Assembly (NCBI GenBank): GCA_028023455.1
Contig: JAQFVV010006197.1
Coordinates: 15,375,254 to 15,439,253 of the forward strand
From: Epiperipatus broadwayi
Lineage: Eukaryota > Onychophora > Udeonychophora > Euonychophora > Peripatidae
Direction of reading: 5' to 3'
DNA: 64,000 nucleotides
This document shows, one piece after another, positions 24,261-37,017 of this stretch. The notes under the pieces are model-generated. The model was not told the DNA's origin and made no database searches. It worked only from the letters and a program-made list of their open reading frames with translations. Each line of letters opens with the position of its first letter. Within the stretch, counting starts at the first letter, position 1. The position numbers were made by a program, and so were the translations under genes.

Positions 24261-25247
24261 CCCTGTCTTTTGCTCTGGACATGCATTTCACCAATTTCTC
24301 AACAAAATCAAACGATGATTTAACAGCATACTCTCCATATCCAGTAGTTTGGGTGATCCCCTTATTTATGATCTTGGATGCTTTATAGTAGTGTACTCTG
24401 CCGAAGTCGATCATCAACCTTAAAGGCACACCTTTATGGGTTTTGGCGTTTGCAAATATTATTGGGGGAGTAGTGGCCAAAGGATACATTTGCAGGTATT
24501 CAGCTTTAGAAAATGCTTGGAATGTGTAAGGCCTAAGCACAAACGATACGAATTTATCTTTATTTAACTTGAAATTAATCTCAGGCACTTTTAGGAATTT
24601 TAGCTTGTCAATTTGTTGCTGAATTTTATACCTATAATCCTCAGTATCCATAATTACACATCTATTACCTTTGTCCTCTTTCTTTACCGTAATATTCTGT
24701 TGACTCATAAACCTTTTGTGTTGTTGCTATCCTGTCTCTCCACTGATCTCTCTGTGGATGTATAGCCTTAAGTCGCAAACCTCTTGCAACTTTTGCTATA
24801 TAAGCGTCCTTAAGAGGGTTCTTTTCCAAACCAACTTCAGTATCAGCTACGAGTTCCATCTTTGGGTACTTCCATCCTTCCCCAACAAATCTAGGGCCTT
24901 TATTCAGAACTGTTTTACCTCCTTCCGTGATCTGCGACATTGATAGGTTTACGAATTCATCTTGCTTCTGTGGCTGCAATTGAATGCATTGTTTAACTGC
25001 TAAAAACTGGAACTTCTTATTAAATTTCAAATTCCAATTGTGCTCTCAGTCTATTACATTTTCCAATTATATCAACAAATGGTGCTCTGTTGCGGTAAAT
25101 AATATTAAGTCTGTTGCATGCTCTATCCAGTTCTTTTCTACATTCTGCTATAACTCCATTTAGAATGAGCACCTGAACTTGTCTTCTGATCACATTAATG
25201 TTGTGTATAGACAGATTCAGTCTTACAAAACAAAAATTCGGAAACAC
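24247..25247 (-). pseudogene. PLE N-terminal region and RT fingers
   Basis: Three overlapping frames form one broken N-terminal region. 25247-25020 has charged, helix-prone sequence. 25030-24665 contains VLNKGPRFV, matching the 'LSKG..F.P' landmark of PLEs. 24708-24247 contains KKEDKGNRCVIMD, matching the 'ADKGGAVV' fingers motif, then FANAKTHKG and TGYGEYAV. Phase changes fall near 25040 and 24690. The order agrees with one ancestral ORF of the usual PLE type. Confidence 0.8.
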
Positions 25248-25370
25248 TATAATTTCTACATTTCACCAAAAAATTCAGCCTCTGTCTATAACTGCACACT
25301 TCCAGCATTGACTTCAAAGCCATTTGATACTGTATTATCGGCTCCATGACACAATGATTGTAATATATAT

Positions 25371-25827
25371 AACAAAATAAATGTGCGTTATAGATACAAT
25401 ATGTAAAACTTTAATATATGTTAGTATTAAATATGCACACATTATATAATTCGAATATGCTATATTGAACAATTATCTTGAACAATTCTATAAATAATAA
25501 CAATTTTATTAAATCTTCAAATGTTTTCAAAGGCTTACCCTTCATTATCAAGAAGTACAAACTCTCTTATCATTTTTCAATGATATACTGATATGCAAAT
25601 ATCCGACAAAAACCGGGTAAATATGCAAATTAAAATCAGAGCGCCTACACTTGACATTTCTTCGACAAGGCATAAAAAGACTCCCTTTTGTTCATTGCGT
25701 GTTTATCCGAGATGATGAAACACACCTCCTTAACCTTCCTTCGTAAATCATTCCACTCCCTACACAGTACTCTAGGTTCATCTGGTCTGCATAAATGATC
25801 TACTGCCATTGCATGCTGAATATAAAT
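25371..25827 (-). repeat. PLE direct repeat, 5' copy (pseudo-LTR)
   Basis: Direct repeat of 22807-23258, offset by about 2.56 kb. It contains the truncated end of a GIY-YIG frame at its far side, showing it derives from the 3' part of a neighbouring unit. In PLEs this kind of 5' repeat can supply the promoter for the downstream copy; that role is inferred here. Confidence 0.85.
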
Positions 25828-25829
25828 TA

Positions 25830-26112
25830 AAATAAAATTTTAAGTACAAAACACTAATGATAAAAATGAAATAGCTTCACCTGAAAAAAAAAATTCTAAC
25901 AATTGATACACTTCTGACTTTTAAAACAAAAACTTAACAATACAATGAAACCATGAACTACGCTAACGTTATTCCAATCCCTCCTTCACATTAAATGTAT
26001 ATATTATTATAACAACTCATGTTTTGTTGACTAGCCTTCATTATAATCCAATACTTTTCAACATGCATATATATATACAACAGATGATTCATATAGATAG
26101 TATGCATATATA
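25830..26112. other. Spacer, nothing recognised
   Basis: AT-rich sequence between the PLE and the second foldback retroposon. Confidence 0.5.
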
Positions 26113-26127
26113 AAGATTATAATGTAA

Positions 26128-26994
26128 TAACTGAAATACAGGCTTATTATATATCTGTATCAATATATGTAATATATAGGGTATATGAGCACAGACGTTC
26201 ACACAACCACCACTTTCCAATCTATCTCATAACACTGATTCACTTGAACACATATATGTCGAAAAGATAATCACCAATATACATATTTCATTTCTAAACC
26301 AGCAATCATCAATTGGTCCAGATTACCATCTCTACACAAATATACCTGAGCACTTATTGCATATATGTGTAGAGATGATAACCTGGACCAACTGGTGATT
26401 GCTGGTTTAGCATGAAATACATATATTGGTGATTATTTATCTTTTCAACATATGTCTTCAAGTATATTAGTGTTATGAAATACAGTGGAGAGTGGTGGTC
26501 TGTATGAAAGTCTATACTCATATCCTATATATTACATATGTTGATACAGGTATATAATAAGACTATTTCAGTTATTACATAGTAGAGATGTCTACCCATC
26601 CCTTGTATAGGTATTAAATGGATTATGTCATGTATATTAGGGATCAGATTGACTTTAGGTCAACATGGGTGTGATGAGAATCTCAGTCTCAGGGTGGCCT
26701 TTGAGCATTCCATCATCAGATTTTCAATTGGATGGACAGGTGAAGAGTTGGAGTGTGAAGTGGATTTAAGCCTGCCCATTAAAGTATGAAGATTGGCTAT
26801 CTTAATATATATATGAGCACTTATTGCATATATGTGTTAAGATGATAATCTGAACCAACTGAACATTACTGGTTAGCATGAAATACATATATTGGTGATT
26901 ATCTTTTCGACATACATATGTTCAAGTATATCAGTGTTATGAGATAGAGTGGAGAGTGGTAGATTGTGTGAAAGTCTGTGCTCATATACCCTAT
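26128..26994. mobile_element. Foldback retroposon, copy 2 (14-bp TSD)
   Basis: Bounded by agattataatgtaa at 26114-26127 and 26995-27008. Its left half is a near-perfect palindrome (about 26121-26580, centre near 26350) with arms of ~225 bases and almost no spacer. After that comes a unique module (about 26590-26810: gatcagattgac, gtcaacatgggt, ggctatcttaata), then another forward copy of the arm unit. The same modules occur in copies 1 and 3 in other orders. No protein is encoded. The long TSD again suggests LINE-assisted integration. Confidence 0.75.
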
Positions 26995-27009
26995 AGATTA
27001 TAATGTAAC

Positions 27010-29250
27010 AAATTTTTAAAAAAATAATGAGGTTATTAATAATAAATTAAAAAACATTTATACAAATATTTTTAGTATGCTAGGTGTGTTCCACTGTTCA
27101 CAATTCTGTTTCATCACAATTACATATTTGTTCTGTACAGTGTTTTTAAATAGTTTTTTAAAATTCTAATGAAAACATAACATCTTCATTATCTGTAGAT
27201 GCAGCATCACTAACTATTTTAATATTTTTAAAATTATATATTTAATAATTTATACAGCCATCCTTGGTGTAATCCAAATTCTCAGCTAAATTCTTCACAG
27301 AAACTTAAGATATTCTGATGCAATACAAGATTGCTAATTGGAACGTTCTTACAATCATATCATTTATCCATACACTTAAGATTTTTTCCATTTCAACAAA
27401 TAATTAACTCTTACTTTAATGAAACTTTAGCTACTTCAGGGAAACAAGTGACAGTGGCATGAATTTGCTTTTGCATTTTTATCTTATCAATGATACATTT
27501 TTTTGAAATATATAATCAATTTCAGAAAATGACTTCTTACATTTCCTTATTACACCAATATTTTTTTTTTCTTCTTTCATGAAAATATTTTATTATTTTT
27601 GGATTTGAGAACACTATATTAAGCAAGAAAAAAATAGCTACAGTCATAAACAAGATTTTTAAAATTTAGTAAGTTTATGAATTTCACTGTTTTTGGTTGT
27701 TTTTTTACATTTTTTTGCATGGTATATAATTGAGATATTGTAAATGGGCATGATATAATCCACAGTTTCACTGTATATTTACTATATAATTAAATTTTAT
27801 TTATGCTGCATTGCATTAATTTATCTATACATTATAAAAACTTTTTTTGTTCATAGGTAACTCTTAAGTTTCTTAATTATATTAATACATTTATTGTTTA
27901 ACTGTTTGTTTTATCTCCAAACTAAAGCAATTGAAATGCACTGTTATGACATGAAATTAAAATATACTATTCAAAGTTCAAACATTATTATTTACTTATG
28001 ACATATCATGATTCTTAAAATATACCAATTCAGAATTATTCATGAGTGCCATTTTATTTTGAATTCTATCACAAATTTTTAATGAAGTATTTTTATACTT
28101 GTCTAGAATAATCTATTAAAAATCATTATGCACCAATATCAGAGACATATCAATTATAAAAGATTTTATACATGACCTAAATTAATTAAATGAAAAAATA
28201 TATATATTTGAAATAAAATTATATGCATATATAAGTAATATTTTTTATTTTATTTACTATATTTAAACAAAACAATGCTCAATAAAATATTCACATTCAG
28301 ACAGTAATTACATTTAAACAATACAATACATTAAAATATTCAAATTTACTTTTATATAATTATATGAAAAATATGATATTAAATATAAAAATGTTTTATA
28401 AAATCTACATGAATATTTATTGAAAGTTGTGAGTAAAAATTGCATTAGACTATTGATTATTTAATAGTTAAAATACATCATGATTAAAAAATACTGTAGC
28501 AATCAAACGCATCTGAATTAAAATTATATATATATATAATCCAAATTTGTACTTGACAAATATTTAAATTCCAAAGATATTTAACAAGCTTCCCTCCTGA
28601 AATCTAGTGCACAATATAGCATCTGAACTGTACCTAAGTGAATGGTGATAATTGATCTTTAATGAGACTTAAATGTTCCCTTTCATAAATACAGTATTTA
28701 AATTATTTGAAAAAAAAAATTAGTTTTTAAATAAATTACAAAATAAAATCTGGTTCAGCTCATATTAGCTTAATTGCATGAATATTTAAGATTATCTTTT
28801 TGGTCTTGCTGTTAACATTGCAAAAACACTCACATCTGCCAATCATACCTATGACTGATTAATTAAACCCAGAATATGTGAACTTTGTTTTACCTTAAAA
28901 TTTTCCATGTATTTAGCAAAACTAAACTATGATTTTCTAGGTAGTGAATATATTGATTCTACATTTCTCTGAATTTAAAATCAATTCTCATATACCAGTT
29001 ACCATTTGACTGTTTAAAGACACACTTTTTTAAATCAAATGTTTACCCAAAAAGTTATTGCAATCCAAAATCTTTCTAGAGTATTAGTTATATAAATAGT
29101 TCCCTACTTACATAACTAACTTATTCCACAATATTTTAAAAATTTGATTTGTCTAAGTTAAACAAATTATAAATCTTAATTGAAGTAATGTTAAAGTGTA
29201 TCTTTAAAAGATCACATTTGTAAAGTATTAAGTTTTTATAAAGTTTATAT
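27010..29250. other. AT-rich stretch, no gene seen
   Basis: No frame with a recognisable domain, no tRNA boxes, no inverted repeats of note. Several short A/T runs and (TA)n tracts. Confidence 0.5.
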
Positions 29251-29259
29251 GATTTAAAG

Positions 29260-30505
29260 CAGTGGTCTTCAACCACCGAGCCACGGCCCGGTGCCGGGCA
29301 GCGGAAGTTTTTTGCCGGGTCGCGCTAGACTGGCAAGAAAGTTAGTAATAACAAAATAATAAGATTTTAAACTTTTAATTAATATAAACAGTTTTTATTT
29401 ATTTTTTCATCGCATTTTTACCCTGTTAAAAAATAAGAAACAGAACAAAAACGAAATCTAATCAATCATACATAAATTAATTGTTTTTCTATTTACTACA
29501 GATGTTTATGGAGAGATAGAATTAAATTTATTATTTTTCTAAAAAAATTCAAAATTAAAAAAAAGGGTTTTTTATTAAACAAATTCCAGTTGTCTTTTGA
29601 TAGCCAATCACAGTTGCTTGTCGGCATTGTTTATGTGTTAAAACAAGATCAAAACTTTTGACTTTTTCAAGTTTCGTTTTTTTTTTTTTGTTTAAAAATA
29701 CGCCCACTTTTTTTTTTGGCCTATAAGGCGATATTTTTTGGTTTTATTTGTATACTGCTAATATACTAAAACTTTTATTTTTAAAACCAATTTCTGTTAA
29801 CCTTTTTTTAAAAATAAAAACAAATAAAAAATAACTTTGCGATTTTTTTTTTTTGGCTTTATTTCTATTACGCGATATCTATTTTACCATTTTTAAAAAA
29901 AACTTTTCCTATTAATTACATTTTTTGATCCTTTCAACACACCAGCATACAAAAAAAAAGTTGCAATAACATCAAAACTTCAGACTTTTACACGTTTCGT
30001 TTTATTTTTTCAGATTTAAAATACGGCGAATTTTTTTTGGATTGTACAGTGATTAATTACGCGATTTCTATTTTGCCCTTACTACTATCAAAAGACAACT
30101 TCCATATATATATAACCATCTTGTATATTTAACATTAAATACAAATAATACATTTATCATAATCATTGCCATGTGATTACACTAGCTATGATATTTCCCA
30201 ACATTCAGGTGAATAACATTTTATTCTTGAATGTTTTAACAATGAAATAATAAACATAGAAATGCAAGCACATTAATGAGAACAATTGGTATTGTACTGT
30301 TTTCTGTGTTCAGCATGTGAAGGTAAGCAACACCATTACAATACACAATAACTAGTGTGCTGTTTTGGTCAGTTATAACAATTATGCTTATCTAAAGCTA
30401 AGCAGGTTACATCTTTACAAAATTTATCTGTAAACTTCTGCCGGTCCGCAAAATCTTATCCTTATTTTTGCTGGGCCATAGGTGTGAAAAGGTTGAAGAC
30501 CACTG
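29260..30505. mobile_element. Non-autonomous hAT element (1.25 kb, 8-bp TSD)
   Basis: The ends are perfect 15-bp inverted repeats, CAGTGGTCTTCAACC, of the Charlie/Tip100-like hAT type (CAGYGGTTCTCAA style). They are bordered by an 8-bp target duplication, atttaaag (29252-29259 and 30506-30513), the length expected for hAT. Just inside each end is a GC-rich patch (cggcccggtgccgggc on the left, gcggaccggc on the reverse complement of the right). The interior is AT-rich, with loosely repeated internal blocks and no transposase frame, so it depended on an enzyme made elsewhere. The intact TSD suggests a fairly young insertion. Confidence 0.9.
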
Positions 30506-30513
30506 ATTTAAAG

Positions 30514-30797
30514 TATCGTATTTCTAATAGTATTTAAACTAATGGATGTCCTATAATTAATAAAGATTATTATTTGAATGGTATGATAAAAAAGTTATGA
30601 TACCGTTCTAACATGTATTCTGAATTTTGCATAATCTATCCATACGATAGCAACACATAGGAAAATCTATAAAAAAAACTAATTCATAAAAAAATCTTAA
30701 ATAAGTAAGAATTTGTTTTTAAAAAATAATTATTACCAATTTCAAAGTGAAAACATGGCTTAGCTGTTTTTTAAAGTAGAATTAAAATATTTGATTA
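30514..30797. other. Spacer, nothing recognised
   Basis: AT-rich sequence between the hAT element and the TA-flanked element. Confidence 0.5.
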
Positions 30798-31678
30798 CAA
30801 CTGGGTCTCGTTTTATGCGGTAGATAGGTTCCTTGGGAAACGCGCACAAAAACAATCGTACAAAAATAGACTTAACTTTCCTTGAAAAATAAGGGATATG
30901 TTCCAATAATTTTCAGAAATCGTATAAAAGCAACAAGGAAAAATTACTTTAAAATTCGCATTAAAAAAATAAAAAAATAAAGTATGACTAATAAAAAATT
31001 TCAAATATTTGAAAAAAATTAATACAAGACAAACTTTTTTTATTAACTACAGTATTTAATTTTACATTTTTTCATATATATTTTAATCATTACCGCTATT
31101 TGACAATATGAGTTCGTTTGTGAACTAATAAATCAGATTCGTGATGTGATGTACAATTAGCGCCACTTTGTCTTCTGCTGTGTAAATGGTTTTCTGTTTC
31201 TATATTTAAAAAAATGAGATCGCAATCAAAACAAAAAGATTATACATTATCATTAGAATGATTATTTTCAGTTTAAAAAAATCAATAAAATCTTCATTAT
31301 TAATTTTAACAATCTAAAAAATTATTTCTGTTATATCTAACAAAATACATTTTAAAAGTTTCAAATTTTTGAATATTTATTGCGATATTTTTATATGTAA
31401 GTATTATCTATTATTATTATTTACTCATTAGTATAAGGAGGTTATTTACATAGAAGCTAAGATTCTAAATACAGCTAAAGGCCATATTCATGTTAGCTGC
31501 TAATATAACGTTATATTTTTGAAAAAAAAAAGTATTTCAAGTCCAAATAAGTTATTAATAATTTAAATTTCTTGTTATCTAATAAATATAGTGAAATATG
31601 AAAAATATTAAGAAAAAATATGAATCGCATAACTTCAAAATTGCATTAAAATAATCTGCATAAAACGAGACCCAGGTG
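30798..31678. mobile_element. TA-flanked mariner/pogo-like non-autonomous element, copy 1
   Basis: Terminal inverted repeats begin CA(A/C)CTGGGTCTC and continue with TTTTAYGC on both sides. The dinucleotide TA borders each end (30796-30797, 31679-31680). A second copy lies at 47102-47964. Just inside the end is a phrase like ggttcc...aaacgcgc, reminiscent of Tigger/pogo-type elements. No transposase is encoded; the minus frame at 30813-31004 is AT-driven noise. Superfamily call rests on the TA target and end style. Confidence 0.8.
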
Positions 31679-31679
31679 T

Positions 31680-32100
31680 ATTATTAATTACAAAATGAAG
31701 AACTGACTTTTTAAATGTTTTTACGGTAATGATGAATCTGTCTGCATAGAAATGCTTGCATGAATCTCAAGTAAAAATTACACAATTATTTATATCAAAA
31801 ACTGGAATTCTAAGAAATTATTTGAATTGCCTGTGATGTCTTAAGGAAAATAAAAGAGAAGAATTAATTTTACCTATAAATTTTTCTTCCTTTTTCCCTA
31901 CACATTTTCTTTAAATGTTATTTAAGGCATAATAATTCTTAAATAGGCATAATAATTCTTAAATTCAATTTTGTTTTTCTGAGGAAAAAAAATTGACTAA
32001 GTAATTTAAAATTATTATTAATATTTAACTTGAATTAAGAGACATAAGTAACATTTGCATTAGATAAAAATAAAAATTTTATTGTAAAATTACTTACAGC
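31680..32100. other. Spacer with 20-bp tandem pair
   Basis: AT-rich. A 20-base phrase, aggcataataattcttaaat, is directly repeated at about 31926-31966. Nothing else noticed. Confidence 0.5.
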
Positions 32101-33644
32101 CTTTAACATAGTAAATCTGTATTTCTTTGGGTATCCATTTCTATTACTATTTATTTATTGACGTAATTAATTTCATGCCTCAATAATTTCCAACCTAGCC
32201 TCTTAACTTTATTAAATTTTAGTTTTCGTCAAAATGCGTGGAGTTATTAGATAATATACTTATAGTAAACTCATCTTATATTTATGAATCGGCTAGCTCA
32301 AAAATTATATAATCTTTATATTTTGTAAATTATTTCTCGGATGGGTCTCATTTTATATTATTATGCTTTCTTGTATCTTCTTATATTTTACTGAATTATC
32401 TTAGCTTCAGAGAGAGACGCATCTAACTTTCACGATTAGCTATGAGTGTGGGCGTACATAATTTGTGCTGGCGGATATCTTAGCTTAACAATAGAAATAT
32501 GCTAGAATTATAATCTTCATCCTTTTATTATTAGTATTGATTGGTATCCATTGAATTTAACTTTATATTCAAACCAATCACATGTTATTTGAGGGTTTGT
32601 AAGTTAATCGCTCATAAATGTGGGCCTTGTGAGTGTGTCATCATTTATTAGCAATTAAATATAAATCCTGTTCTATTATCAAACCATAGATATTCTTATT
32701 GAGCGATGCCAAAGTTTTCTTATTTTAAACCAGGGAAATCACCAGATACCTATGTTTAAAGGTATCGTTCCACTCCATGTGAAAGGGCATAGTTCAAAAT
32801 GCTCCCAGCTCAGTCCGTCATGCGGTCAGGTAGTAACAGTGGCAGAAGTTCTCGTACACCCGGACTTGCAGTTATGACTGGTCTCGTAGGATCCCTGGCA
32901 GAAAGCCCACCCACGAGTTGCATCTCAGTTAACTCCGTTATTATTATATGGCATTTCTATCAATACCACCCATCTAGTTAATTATTCTTTTATTCTCTGC
33001 TTATGATTTCACTTCCAAGCCTCATTGTTTGCCCTCCAATAACCGACCCTCTTTAGAATTAATCATATAAATAAAACTTTATATATATATAATCTATTGT
33101 TGGGATGACTTAATTCACAGCCGTATATCCCGTTCACATGATAGCTAATGTACTTATTCTGGGGCAGGAAATGACAGTTTGCTACCATTAAATATCCAAA
33201 GGGACAGGTCGAATGAAATGCTTTAATAATGTAAACTCATGCCATATTAGGAGTAGTGACACAGATCAAACTCCAATTCTGTAAATAAATTTATATTAAA
33301 ATTAAATATAGCTTAAATTGTATCTACGTCTTCATGTCTATTTCCTTAATGTCTGATAGCCATAGTATCTCATGTCAAAATCAATCAAATATAACTAGGT
33401 CATTCATTAGATTTATAATATTAGTTGTAATAGAATTAGTTAGTCTCTTGCATCTCCCTGACCCCCATGGCCTAAAAGATGTTTCCTAATGAGTATGTTA
33501 TCCTGTAGTTACATGTTGTGTAATCAATCTACTAGATTCAATCTCAGCATTGCAGGTCCTGAACCCAGCTGTAGTGCTGTTTTTTGAATATAGAGGAGGG
33601 AAGACGCAACTGGTTAATGAGATATATGAATTCTGACCGTTACA
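32100..33644 (-). repeat. LTR-like sequence, left inverted arm
   Basis: On the minus strand it begins TGTAACGGTCAGAATTC at 33644. It matches 37018-39240 (plus strand) along its length, apart from a 643-base insertion in the right arm. Length about 1.55 kb. The TG start and repeated occurrence fit a long solo LTR of a gypsy-type element. The CA end near 32100 is not certain. The plus frame at 32799-32981 lies inside it and has a diverged counterpart in the right arm, so it is repeat sequence and not a gene. Confidence 0.7.
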
Positions 33645-33649
33645 TAGTA

Positions 33650-34690
33650 ATTTTTTTTTTTAGTGTCTGGCACTGCAACTTGTGGCAAATTAGAAATAAA
33701 TGTGACCCTAAGAGATAAATTATTAAAGAAGTAAAATATGTAAGATTTTTTTAGCATCTGGCGCGCTAATGTAAGGCTTCAATAATATAATCACCCATAT
33801 ACCCTGAGTAAAAGATTTGTGTTTTAGTGTCTAAGTTGTAACATGGGCCGTATACTAATAAAATAATATAACCCTGAACAAAATATGTAAGAGATTCTAA
33901 TAAACAAACTAGATAAATAAATCGTTAATATTGTTAATTATTAAAGAGTAAAATAGGTAAAAGATTTTGTGACCTTGAACTAATGAATGACCTATTATGT
34001 GAAGTTGTACGTACCAATAAAAGTTTTTCTCTCTCTTTTTAAACACCCGACACGCTAGCACCGAAAATGTAAACATTCTACTCTGAGCAAAGAAAAAAAA
34101 AATTTTTTTAAATCTTTGTAAATATGTATAATAATTTTCCGTAGCTGTTGTTACGCTATATATATGTAAAAAAAAAAGATTTTTTTTTTGTAACAATAAG
34201 CCTTCTTTCATATCAACAATATAAAAGTGATAATAACAATTTTAGATCTTTGTAAAATGTATGAAATTTTCTGTAGCTGTTACAAATAATATATGTAAAG
34301 TTGTTTGTGTTTATGACAATAAATTTTTTTTTTGATATTTGATAATGTAAACATCATACTCAGAGTATATATAACGTATACAAGTAAAGATTTGATTTAG
34401 CATTTTTGAACGATTATTAAATTTGATATGTAACATTTATAAATAAGTTGATGAGATACTATCAGGTATATGGTCGGACAGAAGATATAATAATGAGTGT
34501 AAAAAGAAGCAGGAATATATAGTTTAGGAAGGGATGATGCATACTCGGATCTAATATGGGTTAATATAAAAGCCTGAATAATAAATTTTAGCAGCATAGA
34601 CAGACAAGGGCAGTAATATAGAATAGCAGTAGGGAACAGCAGTACCAGAGGAGGATAGGATTAGCCATTGATTAAGAGAAGTCAAACAAA
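33650..34690. other. Degenerate repeats upstream of gag, leader-like
   Basis: A run of loosely repeated phrases (for example agatctttgtaaa..atgta, gtagctgtt, gtaaaa.atgtaag, and cacccgacacgctag versus tggcgcgctaa). It could be the long untranslated leader of the gag-bearing element just downstream. No coding frame is convincing; minus frames at 33909-34211 and 34397-34597 look like chance. Confidence 0.4.
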
Positions 34691-34739
34691 AAATAAAAAT
34701 AATAAATAGAAATAGATAAAGAAAACAAAAATAGATGAA

Positions 34740-35885
34740 GAAAAATCAGTTAGCCCATCAGAAACTGGGAAGTTGAAACCAAAAGGAGGGAACCTTCGAC
34801 AAAATAAAGAAATGTGGGGCTTCCAGATGAAATTTATGGAAGAAATATTTTAAAAAGTGGAAAAGAAGAGGAAATTCTATAAGGAAGAATTTAGAAAAAG
34901 AGAAGAAATGAACAAGGAGGAGCTAGAAGAAAAGAGGAAGAACTGGAAAAGATGAGGGAATTCTATGAGGATAGAAGTGAAGATGAAAAGAGATACGAAG
35001 TATTGGGAATTCTTTCAGACGATGATAAACAAGATTTAAAAAATCACAGAACCAAGCGTAGTCCAAAGTAGAGAAAAGAGTGGAGAATTTAGTCGAGAGG
35101 ATGAAGTTAGAGTAAAGGAACAAGGAAAATCCATGAATGATAAAATAAAGGAATTAAAAACAATTGAGGGAGAGGACACGATACTAGAAGATCAAGTTCC
35201 ATGAGAGTGGCCAACCATAACAGACCTCAAGAAAGAAAAGATGACCAAAAAACAAAATAGTACAGGAAAAAGAAAAAAGATGACCGAAAAACAAAATAAT
35301 ACGGGAATAGGGTCTGGTAGTTACTTAGCCAAGTTTATATATATAAATATTTTCAGGGGAGAAATTGGGGGAAACTCTCAGAAACCTCTTGCAAGTCTCC
35401 AAGATTTTTTTGTTCTATCCAGTGGGACCGAGCGAAGAGGTGGCATTCACCAGTCACCATTTGCAAGGGTACGCGAAAACTGGTGGAACATGATGACAAA
35501 AAAACCAAAGACCCTAGAAAAATATCAGATGTTGCTGAAGCATTATTGGAGCGATGAGCATCAGAGTAAAGTCTTCAACACGATTTGTCAGGAAAAATAT
35601 GAATCCATAGCCCCAGAAACACACTCAATTTTTCCTTTGCCAAGCAGTTAGGCTAAAATCCCTCACAACATTTGTGTTGTCAGATGCGCATATTATAGGG
35701 ACCATCCAGCGGAATATGCGGCTCCCTACACAATTGTTGGCTGAAAGCTGGATCAAGAAAATAGGGGATATGGTGGAATTCCTGACCACTCTGGATTTAA
35801 ACCATTAGGCTAAAGAATCTCCTGACAGGATACAGAAAACTGATAATCAAAGACTGCAACCATTAACCCTTAAACTGCTAATTAT
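34740..35885 (+). pseudogene. Gypsy-type gag, degraded copy
   Basis: A charged, Glu/Lys-rich coiled-coil-like region (about 34740-35230, broken by stops and frameshifts) is followed by a gag core. One open frame (35241-35651) has INIFRGEIGGN, ENWWNMM and KHYWSDEHQ, matching Retrotrans_gag landmarks (F.G, A..WW, then YW). After a frameshift near 35630 the match continues in another frame with SDAHIIGTIQRNM and EFLTTLDL. It aligns over its whole length with the minus-strand gag at 44364-45409, sharing FRGEIG, YWS, QEKY and IQRNM. No protease, RT or integrase follows before 37018. Gag would form the particle; this copy cannot be translated as one protein. Confidence 0.8.
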
Positions 35886-35889
35886 ATTA

Positions 35890-37017
35890 TTGGTTGTATG
35901 AGGTAAAAATCAAATCTTTTAATTGGCCAACTCACAAACTGAAAACAAAGCCTATTGTTAAAACATATTCGCCTATAATATTAAATTCAACTCAGATACG
36001 TTTATAAAAAGTATATTACTAATTTTTCAGGGTATTGAAAGAGAACGAAAGTTCTTTCAAAAATAAATTGTTATTTATTTATTATAAAATATATTCAATT
36101 TCGGCAAATATAAAGTGAATGTCTAAACAAAAAAGTGGTGACGCAAACGCTTTTTTTCAATGTTACGTTCTGGAAAAGTAAAGATTTCTTTTTGCTAAAT
36201 CTTAAATATTTTTACTAAAATCTTCAATATTTTTCGAAAATAATTTTGTTTTTTTAGTATATTTTTTAAAAAACTAGTTTAATTTCTCAAATTATATATT
36301 TTTAATACTTAAAATTGCATTCGAAATGAAAATCTCAGCGTATTTCTTTATTTTCTTTGATCAGGCGGTTTCTTTGTTCTTTCCAGCCAATCAGAATGTC
36401 TTTTTCGGCTGAGAACTCACTGATAACCAATCACTGATAATGTTCTTTCTTTGTTTAGGTTTAAATGCGTTTTTTTTTATTTTTTACTTGTAAAATAATT
36501 CAGAAGAGGGCACCATCTTACAGAACTTTTAAAAACCTAATCAATACCTGTCAAACGAATATTCTAGCATAAGAACTAGCAGAGTTAGAGTGACATCAGA
36601 TGTCGACGAGGAGCCTCGTAAGAGACGGTTGAAGAATTAATGGAAAGGGACGGACATCACCCACATGATCCTGGAATATAAGCCACTTAATTCCAAAAAA
36701 GATGGACACAACCCCAAACAAAAATGGACGTGTACTTAGGATATGAGCTGATAGACCCCACAGGTTAATAAAAAAAATTTTGAGTACCATATATAGATAA
36801 TAATCCCCAAAACTTAGTTTAATCAATAATTGATGTGAGTGTGTAAGTCACTATTTCTTGAATTCCTGTCTTCCGCAATCAAAAAAAAAAAAGTATGTAT
36901 GTAAATGTAGTTTTTCTTTTAAATTTTAAATGTCCATAAACTATAAAGTGCAGTTTTTTTTTTTGTTGTTGTTATCCACTTCGAATAAGGAAATATGAAG
37001 CTAAAAAAAATTTACTT
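35890..37017. other. Between gag and right LTR-like arm; no pol seen
   Basis: AT-rich, with a patch near 36380-36640 containing two ccaatca boxes and a short frame (SDVDEEPRKRRLKN near 36597-36638) that ends at a stop. I see no protease, RT, RNase H or integrase motifs, so pol is missing here. The minus frame at 36596-36826 is not recognisable. Confidence 0.5.

Larger units (their letters stand above)
22800..25830 (-). mobile_element. Penelope-like element, near full length, partial tandem
   Basis: A minus-strand PLE with N-terminal region, reverse transcriptase and GIY-YIG endonuclease in the standard order. It is flanked by ~455-bp direct repeats (22807-23258 and 25371-25827). The 5' repeat includes the end of a GIY-YIG frame, so it is the tail of an upstream, head-to-tail partial copy. 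This matches the partial-tandem 'pseudo-LTR' layout known for Penelope elements. The coding part has roughly five frameshifts but few in-frame stops, so it is damaged yet not very old. A GC level above the surroundings marks it off clearly. Confidence 0.9.

Noticed and set aside
23994-24323. 109-codon plus-strand frame
   Set aside because: Antisense shadow of the PLE reverse transcriptase.
32799-32981. 60-codon frame in the left LTR-like arm, with a diverged counterpart on the other strand at 37661-37903
   Set aside because: Both sit at the same position of the repeated LTR-like sequence; similarity is explained by the repeat, and the frame is not conserved along its length.
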